A DNA stretch of 8,813 nt from contig JAJZCT010000109.1 of NCBI GenBank assembly GCA_021828925.1, positions 1-8,813 of the forward strand. Reading direction: 5' to 3'. Below the pieces are notes generated by a model. The model made no database searches and was not told the origin of the DNA. It saw only the letters and a program-made list of their open reading frames with translations. Position numbers and translations under genes: made by a program. This document shows, piece after piece, positions 8,068-8,813 of the stretch (its first letter is position 1; each line of letters begins with the position of its first letter). This DNA comes from Planctomycetota bacterium (GTDB lineage Bacteria > Planctomycetota > Phycisphaerae > WQYP01).

Positions 8068-8096
8068 AGAATACTCTTTATGGCAGGGTACAGCAA
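8068..8096 (-). promoter_or_regulatory. Sigma-70-type promoter for the aminotransferase operon
   Basis: On the minus strand TTGCTG (8096-8091) is followed after 17 bases by TATTCT (8073-8068). Transcription would begin near 8061, leaving a leader of only about 20 nt with the ribosome site. It points away from the tRNA-Asp promoter. Confidence 0.55.
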
Positions 8097-8142
8097 ATGA
8101 TTGCTGATCATGAATGCCGGGATTTTTCTTGCGGGGCCTTCC

Positions 8143-8172
8143 TTGACAGGCCGGTGAGCTTGTCCGTAATAT
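8143..8172 (+). promoter_or_regulatory. Sigma-70-type promoter for tRNA-Asp
   Basis: A perfect TTGACA (8143-8148) and TAATAT (8167-8172) are 18 bases apart. The -10 ends 20 bases before the mature 5' end of the tRNA, so the transcript carries only a short 5' leader for RNase P to remove. Confidence 0.7.
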
Positions 8173-8192
8173 ACGGAACTCTGGATGTTCCA

Positions 8193-8266
<74 letters not shown>

Positions 8267-8278
8267 TTTCACTTGGTG

Positions 8279-8335
8279 GATCGGTAATTTCAGTATTGAT
8301 CAGTAATTACAGTATTGGTCAGTAAATTCAGTATT
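8279..8335. repeat. Three 19-bp tandem repeats just downstream of tRNA-Asp
   Basis: The units are at 8279-8297, 8298-8316 and 8317-8335. The middle copy is GATCAGTAATTACAGTATT; the others differ at two or three positions. Within the array CAGTA recurs at 8291, 8301, 8310, 8320 and 8329, alternating 10 and 9 bases, so it is phased with the DNA helix. The array starts 13 bases past the tRNA's 3' end. No integrase is visible in the window. Confidence 0.85.
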
Positions 8336-8498
8336 TGCGGGTTTTTTGGATGGGGGCATACACTGCACGCCATTGGACGACCGGACATGCGGCTTACGTC
8401 ATGACAATGGCGGATGTCAGCTTTTCGTGTAGCCGAGATAGACTGTAGAAAGACCGCGGATTACGCAGATCACGCGGATAAATAATGGGCTTGATGTG
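8336..8498. other. Gap between repeats and the small gene
   Basis: No gene is seen here. A short GC-poor T-run (TTTTTT at 8343-8348) follows the repeat array without a clear GC-rich stem, so a terminator for tRNA-Asp is possible but not shown. The only other structure is the 9-bp repeat cluster at 8456-8482. Confidence 0.5.
8456..8482. repeat. Three near-identical 9-bp units (GCGGATTAC type)
   Basis: GCGGATTAC, GCAGATCAC and GCGGATAAA follow one another without a gap at 8456-8464, 8465-8473 and 8474-8482. I recall similar short intergenic repeats, of the CGCGGATTACGCAGATTA kind, scattered in several bacterial phyla. Here they lie just upstream of the small accessory gene. Confidence 0.6.
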
Positions 8499-8723
8499 AT
8501 GAAGCATCAAAAACGATCTCAAGAGATTCGCGTGGACCGATCCGTGCTGACGGTGACCACGTTGCGGCAGGCGGATGCGGATGATCGGGCTTATTGGCTC
8601 TCCAAAACGCCCGTTGAGCGCTTAGAAGCATTGGAACTTATGCGACAGGTGGGGTACCAATATGATCCCGTTGCCACCCGACTTCAAAGAATTCTTACAG
8701 GCCCTGAACCACTGTGCGGTTGA
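8499..8723 (+). CDS. Small conserved protein, usual partner of a nucleotidyltransferase
   Basis: A 74-residue soluble protein of unproven function. Its core, DDRAYWLSKTPVERLEALEL followed by MRQVGYQYDPVATRLQRIL, matches a small-protein family I recall encoded just before, and overlapping, a nucleotidyltransferase of the MNT/AbiEii-like kind, an arrangement suggestive of a toxin-antitoxin pair. That recall was not checked by search. I chose ATG at 8499; a GTG directly before it at 8496 would add one residue. No strong ribosome site is seen for either. The last eight residues (TGPEPLCG) do not look family-like, and here the frame runs through the hairpin at 8701-8727, so the native C-terminus may have been altered by the same event that cut the partner gene. 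Its partner begins inside it at 8662. Confidence 0.65.
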   Translation: MKHQKRSQEIRVDRSVLTVTTLRQADADDRAYWLSKTPVERLEALELMRQVGYQYDPVATRLQRILTGPEPLCG

Positions 8724-8787
8724 GGGCTTTACTTGTGGCGGTTCAGTTCTTCGATTTTTTCTACGAGTTCCTTGTTTTGTTTTTTGA
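8662..8787 (+). pseudogene. 5' stub of an MNT-type nucleotidyltransferase gene
   Basis: In the second frame an ATG at 8662, with GGTGGGG seven bases upstream, opens MIPLPPDFKEFLQALNHCAVE. This is the N-terminus I expect for the nucleotidyltransferase partner of the small gene it overlaps; there the next residues are typically YLLVGGYAV, leading to the catalytic GS-type loop. Here the match stops after about residue 21 (base 8724), the frame goes on as unrelated sequence and ends at TGA 8785-8787. No catalytic residues exist. The break coincides with the end of an oppositely oriented gene, so the rest was most likely lost by deletion or replaced by inserted DNA. Confidence 0.6.
8701..8727. terminator. 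Strong hairpin between convergent gene ends
   Basis: GCCCTGAACC (8701-8710) and GGTTGAGGGC (8718-8727) form a ten-position stem with one G-G mismatch around a 7-nt loop. TTT follows on the + strand. It spans the stop of the small gene (8721-8723) and lies two bases from the stop of the minus-strand gene (8729-8731), so it may end transcription from both sides. The downstream T-run is short. Confidence 0.5.
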
Positions 8788-8813
8788 AGCGCTGGTATTG
8801 GGTGGATTTGATT
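8729..8813 (-). CDS. C-terminal end of a gene entering from the right edge (partial)
   Basis: The last 27 codons of a minus-strand gene, ending in TAA at 8731-8729. The visible tail, from TQYQRFKKQNKEL to VEKIEELNRHK, is charged with leucines and isoleucines at helical spacing, so it is probably a coiled-coil C-terminus. The family cannot be told from so little. A transposase, integrase or unrelated cytoplasmic protein are all possible. Confidence 0.55.
   Translation of the reverse strand, partial: IKSTQYQRFKKQNKELVEKIEELNRHK

Overview
This window reads as a piece of a bacterial chromosome, most likely from a member of the Planctomycetota (Phycisphaerae-like). That placement is an inference from four things seen together. 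The McsA-like zinc protein has a C-x-N-D-Y form in its second zinc site. The aminotransferase carries HSGAEA and DEVW variants. A GntR-headed, LacI-bodied regulator sits beside a GDSL-type hydrolase. Base composition is moderately GC-rich with AT-rich gaps. No database search was possible.

Layout from left to right. Bases 1-540 hold no gene I can support. Bases 541 to about 1690 (minus) are the remnant of an SGNH/GDSL hydrolase: the nucleophile half is gone, there is an in-frame stop, and the catalytic Asp of the DxxH block is Gly. Directly upstream on the same strand lies an intact AraR-type regulator (1704-2843), which the hydrolase remnant may once have followed in an operon. The gap before ileS (2844-3181) carries a triplicated 11-bp repeat, an imperfect palindrome near the regulator start and candidate promoters. 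Bases 3182-6085 encode isoleucyl-tRNA synthetase, complete except that its C-terminal zinc-knuckle Cys residues are mostly replaced. A possible 27-codon ORF starts at the base after the ileS stop.

Convergent to ileS is a two-gene minus-strand unit: an acetylornithine-aminotransferase-like gene (6860-8038) followed by an McsA-like zinc/UvrB-C-motif gene (6229-6801). Divergent from it, a tRNA-Asp(GTC) gene (8193-8266) has its own strong promoter. Behind the tRNA come three exact-length 19-bp tandem repeats, a short 9-bp repeat cluster and a small gene (8499-8723). I recall that gene's family as the usual partner of a nucleotidyltransferase. Here the partner is only a stub (start at 8662) that stops matching after about 21 codons, exactly where a hairpin and the tail of an oppositely oriented gene begin.

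The core of the window is housekeeping: translation (ileS, tRNA-Asp), arginine biosynthesis and protein quality control. The two flanks are accessory and decaying. I see no complete undescribed system. The most informative observations are the eroded IleRS zinc knuckle, the truncated nucleotidyltransferase pair beside a tRNA with tandem repeats, and the decayed hydrolase next to an intact regulator.
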